From Rhizobium sp. ASV8 (GTDB taxonomy: Bacteria > Pseudomonadota > Alphaproteobacteria > Rhizobiales > Rhizobiaceae), in the NCBI RefSeq assembly GCF_016429255.1, contig NZ_JAELUG010000042.1, positions 1-48,857 on the forward strand: 48,857 bases of DNA. The letters run 5' to 3'. This document shows positions 23,624 to 32,041 of the stretch, one piece after another; the stretch's first letter is position 1, and the number at the start of each line of letters is the position of its first letter. Below the pieces are notes generated by a model, which saw only the letters and a program-made list of their open reading frames with translations, did no database searches and had not been told where the DNA came from. A program made the translations under genes and the position numbers.

Positions 23624-26412
23624 ACTCTCCCGATCGCTCGGCCGGTATTGGTGTTCATCGGCACGGCGACGGGAGCCGGCGTCGACTGGCTGACGACGCG
23701 ACCAGGACCATCAACGGCCACCTTGACTTCGCTCTTCACGACGACTTCCTGTTTCGTCGGAGCCTGCGCGGGTGCCATTGCCTGTTTGCCTGGCATGCGC
23801 GGCGGTCCATTGAGGAAGTCTTCAAGCGATCCGGCGCGACCATCATCGTTCGCGGGCTGTCGGCCAGGAGGCGTTACCTTGCCGACGTCCTTGATCTTCT
23901 CGACTGCATCTCGGACGGTATTGTCATTGGCCGGCTTATCCGCACCTTGACTCCCTCCGAACAGTTTGCCGCCCAGAGATCCCATATCGGCACCAGCCTT
24001 CTCCGTGCCGCGACCTGTGATGGCGTTTCCGATCCTCGTCGGAAGATCCCTTGCCCAATCAACCAGACCGTTCAGGGCTTTCTGAATGCCGTCGACCAGA
24101 GCCTTACCCGCGTCGATGCCGATCTGTGCTAGCTCACCAGGCAGTGCGCGAACTGCGGCAATGAAGTCTGTCACCTTCTGCGAAACCGTTGTCCAGGCGT
24201 CAGCCAGGCCGGTCGGTACGAGCTTCGACCAGTCGACCTTGCCCGAGGCGAGATCGGCCGTGAACTGCGTGATCGAAAGCAGGGCTTCGGAAAGCAGCCT
24301 GATGGAAAGGGTTGCGGCCTCCAGCGTACCGCCCGCCAAATCGCCGATAACCTTGAAGACATTCGCGACGGACGAGGTGTCTATGCCGGCAAGCCTCGCC
24401 AGCGCCGAGACGAGCTGGCCGAGAGCTTCGCCTGTCTGGACGAGATTGGTCAGCGTGCCGCCGATGTTCTTGCCGATGTTTTCGAGGTAGGGCGCAAAGC
24501 CGCTGCCAAAATCCTTCATGGCCTGCCAGCCGGCCGCGATGCCATTCAACGCGGCGTCGAGGGCGCGGAAGCCCGCAAGCTTCGCGTCGTCGATCGTCCA
24601 GGCCGAGAAATCGACATCGAGATTAAGCCCCTCTGAAAACCCTTTGAAGAGGGCTTTAAGGTTCTCAAGTCCCGCCTGGATGTCCTTGCCCGCCTGCTCA
24701 AGACCGGCGCGGATGCGCGGCCCGAACCGGACGGCAGCTTCACCACCGAAGGATGCGATCTCGCCAAACGCTCCGCGAATGCTGGCGATGACACGCGGCG
24801 CGGCATCAGCGATGCTGTTCCAGGCGCGCGCAAAGCCGTCGCGGATCATCGGGCCATAACGGTCGATCAGTTGGCGGCCGGTATCAACGAGGCGACGGCC
24901 GACATCCTTGATGGCATCGACCATCTGGAAGAAGCGCTGCTTCAGGCTCTGCCAGATCGCGGTCAGGCGCGGGGAGATCGTGCCCCAATTCTTGTAGATC
25001 CAGACGCCGGCCGCAGCGATCCCGGCAAGCGCCGCGCCGATCGGCGACAGGAGGGCGGCGACAGCGGATAGGCCAGCGCCGATGATGGGCAGAGCGATAC
25101 CGAGCGCGCCGAGAGCAGCGGCTGCAATGACGCCGATACCGGCAAAGGCGAGACCCTGCTTGACCCACCCGCCCGTCGCTGTGTCCAGTTCACGCATCCA
25201 TTTGAGGGCAGCCATGAGGCCCTGATTGATTGATGGCAACCAGGTGCCGAATGCCAGGCCGACTTCGCGGGTGGCCTGTGTGCCGATTTCCTTGAAGATG
25301 GTGAGCTGCTGATTGAGCGCCTGCATCTGGGTGTCAAAGTCGGTGTCGATCATGCCACCGGTCGCCTTGGCAACCTCTTCCTTGATCCGCTTGTACTCGT
25401 CGATGTTGCCGAGCATCGGGATCAGGAAGTCCATGACCTGCATGTCGGAGAACAGGCCGCCAAGCTTGCCAGCGCCGTGAAGCTTCACCAGCTGCTCGCG
25501 GACGTAGCCGAGCGCATCGGCACCTTCGAGGCCGTTCGACTTGGCCTTCTGCATGAGGCCATCGATCTCCTTGCCGGATGCGCCGGTCAGCTTGCTGATC
25601 TTCTGGACGACGGCTTCGATCGGGTTGATGCCCTTGGTGGCGGCATCCTTCATGACCGCCTCGATGTCGACGCCGGCTTCCTGGAAGTTCTTGATGGTGA
25701 CCGGAGCGAGGATCTTCGACAGGAAGTTTTTCAGGTTGTTCGCGGCCTCGGCCGGATCGGACGTGCCTTTGCGGGCGATCTGCAGGGCAGCGCCGAGGAA
25801 GTTGATCGCCTCGCGGCCGGTCACGCCGAGCTTCGCCATCTGACCGGTCAGCGTCGGGAAGTAGCGCGCCATGTCGCGAAGTTCGAATGCACCTTCCTTG
25901 CCGGAAACAACCAGCGCCGCCATGCTGTCATCGAGCTGGTTGGCGGGTACCTTCAGCGTTTGCATCATAGAAGTGGCGACGCTCGCCATGTCGGAGAACT
26001 GCGCGTGAGCTGCGGTTGCGGCGCGGCCGATGCTGCCGATCGACTGATCCACCAGTTTCTCATCGAGGCCGGCCGCAATCATCTGGCCAGCGCCATCGGC
26101 GATCGTGTCGGAGTACTGACCGATCTTGAGCGCCAGATCCTCGTATTTGCCTTTGGCCTCATCGACGAACTTGTATGCCGCCGCGCCTGAATAGTTGGCG
26201 GTCGCGGCGATATCGACAAGTTTTTGCTGAAACGCCGCCGCCTCCTGGATGGGAGCCATGAACGAGATCGTGGCAATCGCGGTACCGATAAGCCCGATCT
26301 TCTTGGCGAACTCGGTGATTTTCTGGAGCTGGTTGCGCAAGCCGCGCAAAGGTCCGGAGAGCTGATCTTTCAGACGGACGAGGACGTCCAGGGCCATCGA
26401 ACGTGAGGACAT
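23620..26412 (-). CDS. Tail tape measure protein (TP901 type)
   Basis: 930 residues, the largest phage gene, as expected for a protein whose length sets tail length. MALDVLVRLKDQLSGPLRGL and VDIAATANYSGA.A mark the TP901 core domain; hydrophobic segments occur at about residues 38-52 and 415-470 (the GALGIALPIIGAGLSAVAALL region). Long alanine-rich helices fill the rest. A late low-complexity segment ends with basic residues. Its ATG follows the stop of the small frameshift ORF directly (TGA then ATG). Role in infection: guides sheath and tube assembly and is ejected with the DNA. Confidence 0.92.
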   Translation of the reverse strand: MSSRSMALDVLVRLKDQLSGPLRGLRNQLQKITEFAKKIGLIGTAIATISFMAPIQEAAAFQQKLVDIAATANYSGAAAYKFVDEAKGKYEDLALKIGQYSDTIADGAGQMIAAGLDEKLVDQSIGSIGRAATAAHAQFSDMASVATSMMQTLKVPANQLDDSMAALVVSGKEGAFELRDMARYFPTLTGQMAKLGVTGREAINFLGAALQIARKGTSDPAEAANNLKNFLSKILAPVTIKNFQEAGVDIEAVMKDAATKGINPIEAVVQKISKLTGASGKEIDGLMQKAKSNGLEGADALGYVREQLVKLHGAGKLGGLFSDMQVMDFLIPMLGNIDEYKRIKEEVAKATGGMIDTDFDTQMQALNQQLTIFKEIGTQATREVGLAFGTWLPSINQGLMAALKWMRELDTATGGWVKQGLAFAGIGVIAAAALGALGIALPIIGAGLSAVAALLSPIGAALAGIAAAGVWIYKNWGTISPRLTAIWQSLKQRFFQMVDAIKDVGRRLVDTGRQLIDRYGPMIRDGFARAWNSIADAAPRVIASIRGAFGEIASFGGEAAVRFGPRIRAGLEQAGKDIQAGLENLKALFKGFSEGLNLDVDFSAWTIDDAKLAGFRALDAALNGIAAGWQAMKDFGSGFAPYLENIGKNIGGTLTNLVQTGEALGQLVSALARLAGIDTSSVANVFKVIGDLAGGTLEAATLSIRLLSEALLSITQFTADLASGKVDWSKLVPTGLADAWTTVSQKVTDFIAAVRALPGELAQIGIDAGKALVDGIQKALNGLVDWARDLPTRIGNAITGRGTEKAGADMGSLGGKLFGGSQGADKPANDNTVRDAVEKIKDVGKVTPPGRQPANDDGRAGSLEDFLNGPPRMPGKQAMAPAQAPTKQEVVVKSEVKVAVDGPGRVVSQSTPAPVAVPMNTNTGRAIGRV

Positions 26413-26547
26413 TCAGCTCTCCGATTTTGGGGCGACGCTTGCCCGCCATCCCATCAGGCAGTTCCACCAGAAGATTATGCGGTCGACATCGAAGCTCTCG
26501 ATCTCGGCCGCAGAGAAGCCGGTGCCATCAGCGATGGCACCAAGCAT
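26413..26547 (-). CDS. Small tail-assembly ORF, C-terminal part of frameshift chaperone (Mu gp41' type)
   Basis: 44 residues from the ATG at 26547, which overlaps the gp41 stop as TAATG; the same frame is open back to the slip site at 26574. The sequence MLGAIADGTGFSAAEIESFD continues with VDRIIFWWNCLMGWR, typical of the short tail-assembly partner (DUF6889-like) between tube and tape measure. The -1 frame upstream of the ATG also reads sensibly (DEWPEDWALM), so it is most likely made as an extension of gp41 of 53 residues, with separate initiation at the ATG possible. The gene is short and easy to miss in annotation. Confidence 0.8.
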   Translation of the reverse strand: MLGAIADGTGFSAAEIESFDVDRIIFWWNCLMGWRASVAPKSES

Positions 26548-27020
26548 TAGCGCCCAGTCTTCGGGCCATTCGTCAAAAAATGGCTGAGCACCCGGCCGGC
26601 GTCATTGATGTCGGCAGCATCCATCTTGTCGTAGAGCGCGTTCATGACCGCCTGGTTGAGCCGGGCCGAACGTGCCAAGGCGACGATGTTCATCATGCCA
26701 TCGGACGCCGCCCCGATCGCGCGCTGGTCCGCGCCGGCCAGGCGATGGAACGTCAGCTCGTTGAACTCGCGTTCTCTGACCTGTCCGTTCTTCATGGTGG
26801 TCAGCTTTTTTGGATAAAAGAGACGCAGTGTCACCGAGCCATCGTCGTTCTTCACGGCATGATCCGGAAGCTTGTCGAGCGGGTCGGCGTCCTCGTTGAC
26901 GACATCGGGGTTGGACGAAGGCAGCGCGATCGGACGATCTTCGTTGACGATCGTGGTTCCGGTCCGGGTGTCCTCGTCTTCATTGAGGTCGATCGTCACG
27001 GTTTTGGTCGGCGTCTTCAT
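26547..27020 (-). CDS. Tail assembly chaperone, Mu gp41 family
   Basis: 157 residues in the unshifted form. Acidic, disordered N terminus (DLNEDEDTRTGTTIVNEDRP), then VTLRLFYPKKLTTMKNGQVR and EFNELTFHRLAGADQRAI, the family core of phage tail assembly proteins (gp41/E type), and C-terminal helices ending SHFLTNGPKTGR. It lies between the tube and tape measure genes, where the chaperone that wraps the tape measure is always found. The last nine codons overlap the alternative -1 frame. Overlaps the tube gene by four bases. Confidence 0.88.
   Translation of the reverse strand: MKTPTKTVTIDLNEDEDTRTGTTIVNEDRPIALPSSNPDVVNEDADPLDKLPDHAVKNDDGSVTLRLFYPKKLTTMKNGQVREREFNELTFHRLAGADQRAIGAASDGMMNIVALARSARLNQAVMNALYDKMDAADINDAGRVLSHFLTNGPKTGR
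26574..26580 (-). promoter_or_regulatory. Programmed -1 ribosomal frameshift site (T TTT TTG)
   Basis: The minus strand reads CAT TTT TTG in the gp41 frame, so the heptamer T-TTT-TTG fits the X-XXY-YYZ rule exactly. Slipping back one base joins gp41 residue 149 to DEWPEDWALM and the small ORF, giving a 202-residue fusion. A perfect 9-bp, 3-base-loop hairpin (GGTGCCATC/GATGGCACC, 26521-26541) lies 32 bases downstream. Frameshifting at this position between tube and tape measure is known for lambda G/GT and many tailed phages. Confidence 0.8.
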
Positions 27021-27379
27021 CCTAGGATTTCCTCTGCTTCAGAACCTTCCCACTGCAGCTTGATCTTGCCGCCCTCACCACCGGCGATCGTGGGGATGTC
27101 GCCGGAGTAAAATGCGTCATCGATGACGAAGGTCTGGCCGGTATCGCAGCGAACCTGCAGTTCGCCTTCGCCTCTGGTGAACAGCGCGCGCCAGCTCTGG
27201 CCCGCGACCAGGCTCGTGGTGCCGGTCACCAACGATCCCTGGACTTCCTGGGCGAAGCCAGTCTTTCGACCGACGACGACGGGATTGTTCTTGATGCCGC
27301 CAGGGCGGATTTCCGCGCCCTTTTCGATAGGGATGTTCACCCCTTTGTAGACGATGTCTACGATACCCAAAGTCTGCAT
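27017..27379 (-). CDS. Tail tube protein M, Mu gp40
   Basis: 120 residues. Short beta-rich protein (VDIVYKGVNIPIEKGAEIRP, VVVGRKTGFAQEV, GELQVRCDTGQTFVIDDAFY, KIKLQWEGSEAEEI) matching the Mu tube protein. It polymerises in hexameric rings to form the channel inside the sheath. Follows the sheath gene after 18 bases and overlaps the tail chaperone gene, the usual sheath-tube-chaperone order. Confidence 0.9.
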   Translation of the reverse strand: MQTLGIVDIVYKGVNIPIEKGAEIRPGGIKNNPVVVGRKTGFAQEVQGSLVTGTTSLVAGQSWRALFTRGEGELQVRCDTGQTFVIDDAFYSGDIPTIAGGEGGKIKLQWEGSEAEEILG

Positions 27380-27397
27380 GGGTTTGTTCCTTTCCGG

Positions 27398-28885
27398 TTA
27401 GACCTGGAATTCAAGAGAGGAGGCAAAGACCATCAAGTTGCCGACGATCTTGACTTGCTGACGCGCATTCATTCGGTTGCGATCGTCAGGAGAAATCGCG
27501 AACACGCTCTGCTTGACCGTCTTTTGCATGTCCTCGATCCAGACCCTCTTGGCGTAGAGTTTGCAGCGAGCCGCCCAGGATCCTTTCATCCGGCCAGGCG
27601 TCACGACGGCGGTATCGACCGCACCATCGTCGTCGTAGCTGGTGGCAAAGGCGGCGGCGCTGTCATCCTCGGCGAGCTTGGAACGCGGATACATCAGGCT
27701 GATGTAGGCTGACCAATCGTAGCGGATGCGGCTCATCGTGGCCGGGACCATGATGTCCAACCAGGCGCGATCGGGAATGCCGAGCGACGACGTCTTGTAG
27801 GTCGTCACCATGCGCGAGATCGTCGTGGTGCCATCGGACAGATGGTCGAACGTCGAGATCCCGTTGGCCAGAAGCAGGTTCTGTTCGGTCTCTTCGAACT
27901 GGTCGATTTCGTCCGGAGCCTCGACACCAGGCAGCACGAGCGAGCGGAGCTGGCGGGCCGGATCGTTCGTCAGGTGGAAGGCGGCGAGACCACATGCGGC
28001 GGCTGCATAATTCCACGAACTGGTCGGCGAATTCTTCAGACCCATGGCGGTCACGAATGGCGAGTTCGTCAGATTGCCGAACGTGGTGAGCTGGCCGAAC
28101 GTGCCGTTCTTGGCGACGAAGGCATGCACGTCGAGCTTCGCGGTCGCGACATAGCGATCCGCCACCCACTGCGCCATCGCGGCCATGTTGGTCGGATCGC
28201 TCCACGGTGTCAGCACCTTGGTGAACCAGGTGTTGGCGATCGTGTCGAGCGCCGCCTGGACGAGCGGGTTGCCTGCACCGCCCGCCATGGGGTCGATGGC
28301 AACCGTGAGGCTCGGCGGCAAGGCTTGCGCCTTCACGTCAACCTTCAGGACGATGTCATTTCCGACTTCGCCGCCGCTCTTGGCCGTGCAGGTGACGACG
28401 CCGAGCGCCGCTGCAGCGGTGACCACATTGGCGAGATCCGCATTGATGGCAGCCGCAAGCGCGGTGGCCATGGCAGCGGCCGTGTCGGTGGCGCGCACGG
28501 TGATGCGAACCTGTCGACCGGCGATCTTGAAGCGCAGGACCGTGGCAACCGGCACGGTACCGGTGAAGGTCAACTTGCCGGCCGCCTTGGTCGCGCCGGC
28601 TGCATCGGCAAGCGCGGTCACATAGAATGGCGTCGTCTTGTTGGCCTTGCGGAACGCGGCGACCATCTCAGCACCGATCGAGCCCTGGCCGAAATAGGCA
28701 ATACCTTCTTCGCCGCGCGTGATCTGGACGATCTGGCCAGGTGCCAGCGTGCCGGCAGCAAGCTTGTGGCCGATCAGCACGACCTTTTCCGGATAAGGCA
28801 AAACGCCGATGTTCTGATAGTTCGCCTTGATTTCGATCAGGGTGGCGGGTTCAAGCCAGTCCAGCGGGATCTCGTTGAAGTCCAT
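27398..28885 (-). CDS. Tail sheath protein L, Mu gp39
   Basis: 495 residues. Contractile sheath subunit. Starts MDFNEIPLDWLEPATLIEIKAN and has VLIGHKLAAGTLAPGQIVQI; the central protruding beta domain covers about residues 100-200 (LTFTGTVPVATVLRFKIAGRQ, SGGEVGNDIVLKVDV). The conserved sheath core and C terminus include PFVTAMGLKNSPTSSWNYAAA, DRAWLDIMVPATMSRIRYDW, and the last AISPDDRNRMNARQQVKIVGNLMVFASSLEFQV, here shortened. Overlaps gp38 by TAATG. Certain for family. Confidence 0.95.
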   Translation of the reverse strand: MDFNEIPLDWLEPATLIEIKANYQNIGVLPYPEKVVLIGHKLAAGTLAPGQIVQITRGEEGIAYFGQGSIGAEMVAAFRKANKTTPFYVTALADAAGATKAAGKLTFTGTVPVATVLRFKIAGRQVRITVRATDTAAAMATALAAAINADLANVVTAAAALGVVTCTAKSGGEVGNDIVLKVDVKAQALPPSLTVAIDPMAGGAGNPLVQAALDTIANTWFTKVLTPWSDPTNMAAMAQWVADRYVATAKLDVHAFVAKNGTFGQLTTFGNLTNSPFVTAMGLKNSPTSSWNYAAAACGLAAFHLTNDPARQLRSLVLPGVEAPDEIDQFEETEQNLLLANGISTFDHLSDGTTTISRMVTTYKTSSLGIPDRAWLDIMVPATMSRIRYDWSAYISLMYPRSKLAEDDSAAAFATSYDDDGAVDTAVVTPGRMKGSWAARCKLYAKRVWIEDMQKTVKQSVFAISPDDRNRMNARQQVKIVGNLMVFASSLEFQV

Positions 28886-29100
28886 TACTTAGCTCCTTTG
28901 CCTTTGCCGGTGGCCGGCTCTTCGGTCTGCAGCTCCTCGGCCGGCTGCTCGGCGGCGGGCGGTTCCGCGTCGACCAGGTCGCCATCGCGAACGCGACGGC
29001 GCACGAACAAGTTGTTCGGTGCGTCCATTCCCTCGGCCGGCCAGGGCTGTCCGTCCGGTTGAAACATCGTCCGGCCTTTGCCGGGTTTGAGAAACGGCAT
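28885..29100 (-). CDS. Small phage protein, Mu gp38 (DUF2635) family
   Basis: 71 residues. The N terminus MPFLKPGKGRTMFQPDGQPW followed by PNNLFVRRRVRDGDL matches DUF2635, found just before the sheath gene in Mu-like phages. The C-terminal half is an acidic, alanine/proline-rich tail ending in lysines (TGKGKGAK). Function unknown; probably part of the tail terminator/neck assembly or sheath initiation because of position. Sheath gene overlaps its stop. Confidence 0.85.
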   Translation of the reverse strand: MPFLKPGKGRTMFQPDGQPWPAEGMDAPNNLFVRRRVRDGDLVDAEPPAAEQPAEELQTEEPATGKGKGAK

Positions 29101-29103
29101 GGT

Positions 29104-29697
29104 CTACTCCTCGGCCGTGTTGATGATTTGCGGGATTTCCGGACTGCCTTCGACGCCATCGGCGACAGCCCAGGTGATGTTGAGGCCCTTGAAGTCGGCA
29201 ATCGTCTTCAGCTTGTAGGGCGCGGGCGAGGTCATGAAGTCGATCTCGAAATCCACCTGGGCGAGAACGACGCCTTCGTCCATGATGCCCTCGGCGGTGA
29301 TGGCGTTGGCGGCGGTCACGCTCGACAGGCCAATGCCATCGAAGGGAATGCCATGCAGCAGGACCGCCGCGACATCGACCATGGCGTCCAGGCCGAGGCC
29401 CTTCGCGTCACCTTTGAAGCGGGTTTCAAGGCCGCTTGAAGCCTTGAAAATGAGGAAGAGCCGCCAGAGCATCTTGCCCTTCAACTGCCGCCCGCTGTTG
29501 CTGTCCGGCTTCATGCCCATCCAGGCAAGCCCGATAAAGGGAGATGCGCGGCTGACGCGGTCGAACTCGCGGAGCGTCATGTTCGGAGGAACGCGCTCGA
29601 TGAGAAATGTCTTCTCGGGAAAGGCGATGCGAAGCCGCTCGACGATCGCTGGCTCCATCATGCGGACGGGCTGATATTGAAGGTCCATCGCGCTCAC
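29104..29697 (-). CDS. Neck/tail completion protein, Mu gp37 (DUF1834) family
   Basis: 197 residues. DUF1834 pattern: MMEPAIVERLRIAFPE, ASPFIGLAWMGM, RQLKGKMLWRLFLIFKAS, AMVDVAAVLLHGI, and VDFEIDFMTS. In Mu-like phages it occurs between gp36 and gp38. By position and fold predictions for the family it is a tail-terminator or tail-completion protein. ATG overlaps the gp36 stop. Confidence 0.85.
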   Translation of the reverse strand: MSAMDLQYQPVRMMEPAIVERLRIAFPEKTFLIERVPPNMTLREFDRVSRASPFIGLAWMGMKPDSNSGRQLKGKMLWRLFLIFKASSGLETRFKGDAKGLGLDAMVDVAAVLLHGIPFDGIGLSSVTAANAITAEGIMDEGVVLAQVDFEIDFMTSPAPYKLKTIADFKGLNITWAVADGVEGSPEIPQIINTAEE

Positions 29698-30125
29698 CAG
29701 AAGTTATCGCGGGTGACGAGGCGGGTGCGATCGGAGATGCGCGGGCCGGAGCCGACGTTATCGCGGCCGGTCGGCTCGGCCAGTGGCAGATCGAGGTGGA
29801 TCGTCTCGTTGGCAACGCCCTTCAGCCAGGCAACAACGTCGTCGCGTGACTTCGTCATTTCCGTGGTCGGGCTGGTGTGTTCGCCATCGGCCAGGTCGTA
29901 GCGGGCGAGGATGCAGGCGGCGCGAATGATCTCGGCGGGCGGCTGTGCGATCGGCGCGAAATACCGCCCGCGAATGTAGCCGTCGATCAATGACGTGGCG
30001 TCGACCAGGGCTTCATTCACCTTGACCTCGTCAACCGTCTCGGCGGTACGATCTTCCGGCCTGGACAGGCGGATGATCTGCGTTTCGCCGAAGCGTTTGA
30101 TCATGTCTGCGACGGTTGCGTACAA
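29694..30125 (-). CDS. Head-tail adaptor protein, Mu gp36 (DUF1320) family
   Basis: 143 residues. MYATVADMIKRFGETQIIRLS, ALVDATSLIDGYIRGRY and IIRAACILARYDLAD are standard DUF1320 lines; this helical family corresponds to head completion or connector proteins (HK97 gp6-like). The C terminus GPRISDRTRLVTRDNFW with NFW end is typical. It starts after a 69-base gap with a strong hairpin. Confidence 0.88.
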   Translation of the reverse strand: MYATVADMIKRFGETQIIRLSRPEDRTAETVDEVKVNEALVDATSLIDGYIRGRYFAPIAQPPAEIIRAACILARYDLADGEHTSPTTEMTKSRDDVVAWLKGVANETIHLDLPLAEPTGRDNVGSGPRISDRTRLVTRDNFW

Positions 30126-30147
30126 CGTCTTGTCTCCTGGGTAGGGT

Positions 30148-30175
30148 GACGGCGGGGCCGGATTGCCCCGCCGTC
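30148..30175 (-). other. Strong hairpin between gp35-like and gp36 genes
   Basis: A perfect 11-bp, GC-rich stem (GACGGCGGGGC at 30148-30158 with GCCCCGCCGTC at 30165-30175) and 6-base loop. No T tract follows on the minus strand, so an mRNA processing or stability role fits better than termination. Confidence 0.6.
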
Positions 30176-30194
30176 TTGGCCTGCTCTCGGGGGG

Positions 30195-30626
30195 TTATTT
30201 CTTGGGCGAGGACTTGCCAGCGCCGTCGCCCTGGGACACGGTTGCGGCTTCCAGCTGCTTCTGGAGATCGGCAATCGTGGTGTTTGCTGCGTCGAGCTTC
30301 CTGCCGAGATCGTCGATGGTGTTGTCGGACGCTGCCTTGATGGTCGCCAGCTTCTCGGCGACCGCGTCGGAAACAGCCTTATTGAAGCCAGCCTGCAACT
30401 CCGAGCTTTTCAGAGTGACACGACGTTCGACCTCGGTTGCGATCGTTGCCTCGGATGCCGCGACGCCAGGGCCGGAAACCGGCTGCACGATGAATGCGCG
30501 GTCTGCCCTGAAAGCTTCCAGCTGCTCTGCCGTCCATTCGTCTTCGTCATAGATGGCTGAGGCGGGATGCTGCACGCCGTTGCGACGGATGCCTGGCTGC
30601 GTGCAGATGATCTGAATTTTCGACAT
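30195..30626 (-). CDS. Phage protein, Mu gp35-like
   Basis: 143 residues. The N-terminal 50 residues (MSKIQIICTQPGIRRNGVQH, then YDEDEWTAEQLEAFRAD) resemble the small Mu gp35 / HI1506-type domain of head region proteins. The rest is a predicted coiled coil with heptad-like spacing (LGRKLDAANTTIADLQKQLEAA) and a lysine-rich end (GKSSPKK). It follows the major head gene after 122 bases. Role unknown; perhaps a capsid-associated protein. Family call moderate. Confidence 0.7.
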   Translation of the reverse strand: MSKIQIICTQPGIRRNGVQHPASAIYDEDEWTAEQLEAFRADRAFIVQPVSGPGVAASEATIATEVERRVTLKSSELQAGFNKAVSDAVAEKLATIKAASDNTIDDLGRKLDAANTTIADLQKQLEAATVSQGDGAGKSSPKK

Positions 30627-30682
30627 GCGGGGTTCCTTCTTCGGGTTTCGGGAAAGCGGCGATCACGCCGATTTCCGGAAGC

Positions 30683-30713
30683 CCGCCAGCAACGGGAGAA
30701 GAGTTGCTGGCGG
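30683..30713 (-). terminator. Hairpin after major head gene (possible weak terminator)
   Basis: A perfect 11-bp stem (CCGCCAGCAAC at 30683-30693 with GTTGCTGGCGG at 30703-30713), 9-base loop, 35 bases after the major head stop on the minus strand. It lacks a T tract, so it may act by lowering, not stopping, expression of the tail genes or by protecting the abundant head mRNA. Confidence 0.5.
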
Positions 30714-30748
30714 TCACGCTTCGGCGGTCGCCGCAACCGCCTGGGCGA

Positions 30749-31642
30749 TCAGGCGAGATGCGGAATGACGACGACCTTTGCGGTCTTCGCCCAGACGTTG
30801 GTTTCGCCGCCGTTGATGAGAGCGGCTTCCACCATGTTGCGCGCCTGGTCTTCGAGCGTCGGTGGGACGAGCAGGGTTGCCGGACGGATAGGCATGATTT
30901 CGCCACTGCGCTTGCGGATCGACTGCATGGCTGTGCGGGCGGCCAGATAGTTGACCTTGCTAAGGTCGGCCTTCGATTTGTAAGCGAGCTGCCACAGGCC
31001 GAAGCCGGCATTGCCGCGCGTGTCCGCACCCCAGACATACTCGTTGCGCCAGAAGACGTTCGGGTCGGTCTCAGAAAACATCTGCGTCAGCTGGATCGGC
31101 TTGCGCGTCTGCCAGATCATCGGCTTGACGACTTTAGTATCGTCAATGAGATACCAGGCAGGCCCGGCGCCAGGCGTGTAGTTCGATACCGAGATCAAAT
31201 TGCCCTGCTCGTTGTAGCCGGGGTGGTCGGTGTCGAAATAATACTGGCCATCGTAGCAGGCCGTGCTTTCGCCCTTCTTGAACAGCGGCCAGACGAGGGT
31301 GTCGGGAAACGACGCGCCATCCTGTCCGTACTGAGCCGCGAGCGTCGAGAAGATGCCAATTTGATCGTCCTGGATCTTCTCTCGCTTGATGGCGAGCGTC
31401 TTCTCGAAGGTTCGGTTCCGGATTGAGTAGAGGTCGGCACCGACATCGAGGGCAACGCGATCGCCGATCCATTCGCGGAAGCCGGGCAGGTCGTCGAGGC
31501 GCGGATACTCGTTTGCCGCCGTCGTCGAAGGAACCGTCATGGCGACCGAATTGTAGAAGGTTTCGGTTGCGCCGAGCGACTGGTTGAAGATGGTCGACAG
31601 CGACGTGTAGATGCCGCGCAGGTTGGTAAGGTTGATATCCAT
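30749..31642 (-). CDS. Major head subunit T, Mu gp34
   Basis: 297 residues from the ATG at 31642; the frame is open further upstream but that part is shadow of the preceding gene. Mu T is about 305 residues. Recognisable lines: MDINLTNLRGIYTSLSTIFN, RLDDLPGFREWIGDRVA, YSIRNRTFEKTLAIKRE, DTLVWPLFKKGES, GQYYFDTDHP, and the C-terminal RPATLLVPPTLEDQARNMVE. HK97-fold capsid protein that forms the icosahedral head on the Z scaffold. Very sure. Confidence 0.95.
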   Translation of the reverse strand: MDINLTNLRGIYTSLSTIFNQSLGATETFYNSVAMTVPSTTAANEYPRLDDLPGFREWIGDRVALDVGADLYSIRNRTFEKTLAIKREKIQDDQIGIFSTLAAQYGQDGASFPDTLVWPLFKKGESTACYDGQYYFDTDHPGYNEQGNLISVSNYTPGAGPAWYLIDDTKVVKPMIWQTRKPIQLTQMFSETDPNVFWRNEYVWGADTRGNAGFGLWQLAYKSKADLSKVNYLAARTAMQSIRKRSGEIMPIRPATLLVPPTLEDQARNMVEAALINGGETNVWAKTAKVVVIPHLA

Positions 31643-31650
31643 TGCGTCCT

Positions 31651-32040
31651 CTAGAGCGTCTTGAGCCAGACGCCATCGGCGTCGATTGCGTGGAGAGTGC
31701 CGGCCTGGAGCAAGGCACCGGCCGTCAGCGTGAAGGTGTCGTCGGCCGACGCGTAGACGGGCTTGCCGATGTCGGCGGCCGTGGCACCAGAGAGCGGGAT
31801 CTGCGTGACGCCCTTCTTCGCGTTGACCAGCCAATCGCCTGTCGCGCCGTTCCGGTTGTCGATGCTCTCCTCTGCGAAGCCGATCAGCGCGACGGCGCTG
31901 GCGTGGCCGGCCGGGACAGCTGCGAGGGCAGCAGTCACGCCCACCATGGCACCGCCGAAGATCCTCACGCCCGACAATGCCGGATAGCCGTAGCGGTCAC
32001 CTGGTCGCCATTTGCGGCGAATGTCTGTGCTTGCGGTCAT
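31651..32040 (-). CDS. Head decoration protein, DUF2190-like
   Basis: 129 residues. After an unstructured N terminus come small-residue-rich beta segments (VRIFGGAMVGVTAALAAVPA, LIGFAEESIDNRNG, VTQIPLSGATAADIGKPVYASADDTFTL) typical of the DUF2190 / decoration family that sits between protease-scaffold and major head genes. Likely coats or stabilises the capsid. The major head gene follows after eight bases. Family confidence moderate to good. Confidence 0.75.
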   Translation of the reverse strand: MTASTDIRRKWRPGDRYGYPALSGVRIFGGAMVGVTAALAAVPAGHASAVALIGFAEESIDNRNGATGDWLVNAKKGVTQIPLSGATAADIGKPVYASADDTFTLTAGALLQAGTLHAIDADGVWLKTL

Positions 32041-32041
32041 G

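Noticed and set aside
27842..29062. 406-codon plus-strand frame across the sheath region
   Set aside because: The minus strand encodes a clear sheath and gp38 protein; the plus frame is rich in R, G and D as expected of an antisense shadow.
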